Assembly: GCA_963785255.1 (NCBI GenBank)
Contig: CAWAUR010000014.1
Coordinates: 567,660-631,659, forward strand
Direction: 5' to 3'
DNA length: 64,000 nt
Origin: Bog-159 sp963785255
GTDB taxonomy: Bacteria; Acidobacteriota; Terriglobia; Bryobacterales; Bryobacteraceae
The notes beneath the pieces were generated by a model that was given only the letters and a program-made list of their open reading frames with translations, searched no databases and was not told the origin of the DNA. The translations under genes and the position numbers were made by a program. Shown here piece after piece: positions 63,759 to 64,000 of this stretch; within the stretch, counting starts at the first letter, position 1, and every line of letters begins with the position of its first letter.

Positions 63759-63860
63759 ACTTTCGGGACTGGGGTCTGGGGACTAGGGACTGGAGGAGAG
63801 CTACCGATGTCCGGCAACTCTTCCCTAGCCCCTAACCCCCAGTCCCTAGACCCGGAAGTT
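63759..63860 (-). repeat. Intervening sequence near 23S helix 15/16
   Basis: A hairpin of about 100 bases has arms AACTTTCGGGACTGGGG and CCCGGAAGTT at its base and GGACTAGGGACTGG / CCCCCAGTCCCTAG inside. It uses the same CTAGGGACTGG-type words as the hairpin at 62727. It lies near E. coli position 280. Confidence 0.75.
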
Positions 63861-64000
63861 TTGTGGTCCTGCAACCCCGGACTCTCCTTTCGGATCGTCC
63901 GGTTTAGGCTATTCCGATTTCGCTCGCCACTACTTTCGGAATCACGGTTGTTTTCTTTTCCTCCAGGTACTGAGATGGTTCACTTCCCTGGGTTCGCTTC

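Overview
The window looks like a chromosomal stretch of a GC-rich, soil-type Acidobacteriota. I lean towards the Solibacter/Bryobacterales side, because it has an Oar-like TonB receptor followed by a VWFA-related secreted protein, GloVer-repeat and BNR-propeller secreted proteins, GH97 and GH13 enzymes, an S53 peptidase, and many dispersed palindromic repeats between genes. This assignment is by gene content only. The 23S rRNA part present here would settle it.

Layout. 1-8.6 kb: a partial beta-propeller protein, a very large GH18/deacetylase/glycosyltransferase fusion, a DUF1223 protein coupled to a glycogen-debranching enzyme, and the methionine-sulfoxide repair pair msrP-msrQ. 8.6-12.4 kb: an ankyrin-repeat gene broken by an ISKra4-type insertion sequence (two orfs joined by a probable -1 frameshift, and a nonsense codon in the transposase). 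12.4-18.2 kb: a thiol peroxidase-like protein, nuoI, a PAS/degenerate-GGDEF gene with motA-motB, then rplS-rnhB and a small membrane protein. 18.3-27 kb: small secreted proteins, the TonB receptor/VWFA pair, a sigma factor and a glycosyltransferase. 27-34.3 kb: an XRE/nucleotidyltransferase pair resembling a toxin-antitoxin module, and a heavy-metal RND efflux operon (small Cys/His protein, czcB, czcA, czcC). 34.4-51.9 kb: secreted and carbohydrate-active proteins, including GH97, a frameshifted propeller gene with an 11-G tract, a GloVer protein, a PqqA-like 25-residue peptide, a chimeric remnant of the flanking GH genes, a GH13 enzyme, an S53 peptidase, a BNR protein and a frameshifted FUSC transporter. 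51.9-55.6 kb: an ECF sigma/anti-sigma pair and a YhcG-type nuclease gene split in frame by a 1.8-kb composite insertion carrying IS66 and serine-recombinase remnants and one cargo gene. 55.6-60.8 kb: amidase with a small partner, BrkB-like protein, a TauE-centred three-gene operon and a UPF0158 protein. 60.8-64 kb: an rRNA operon on the minus strand (terminator, 5S, most of 23S) whose 23S gene holds two hairpin intervening sequences of one repeat family.

The observations I rate highest are the two related intervening sequences in the 23S gene, the PqqA-like peptide whose cross-linking tyrosine is replaced by cysteine, two insertions whose removal restores an open frame exactly, and a hairpin repeat whose loop is conserved while its stem varies in a compensated way. 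At least five separate single-base indels break otherwise well-conserved genes, so raw-read support should be checked before any of them is read as biology. I found no CRISPR array and no tRNA gene.
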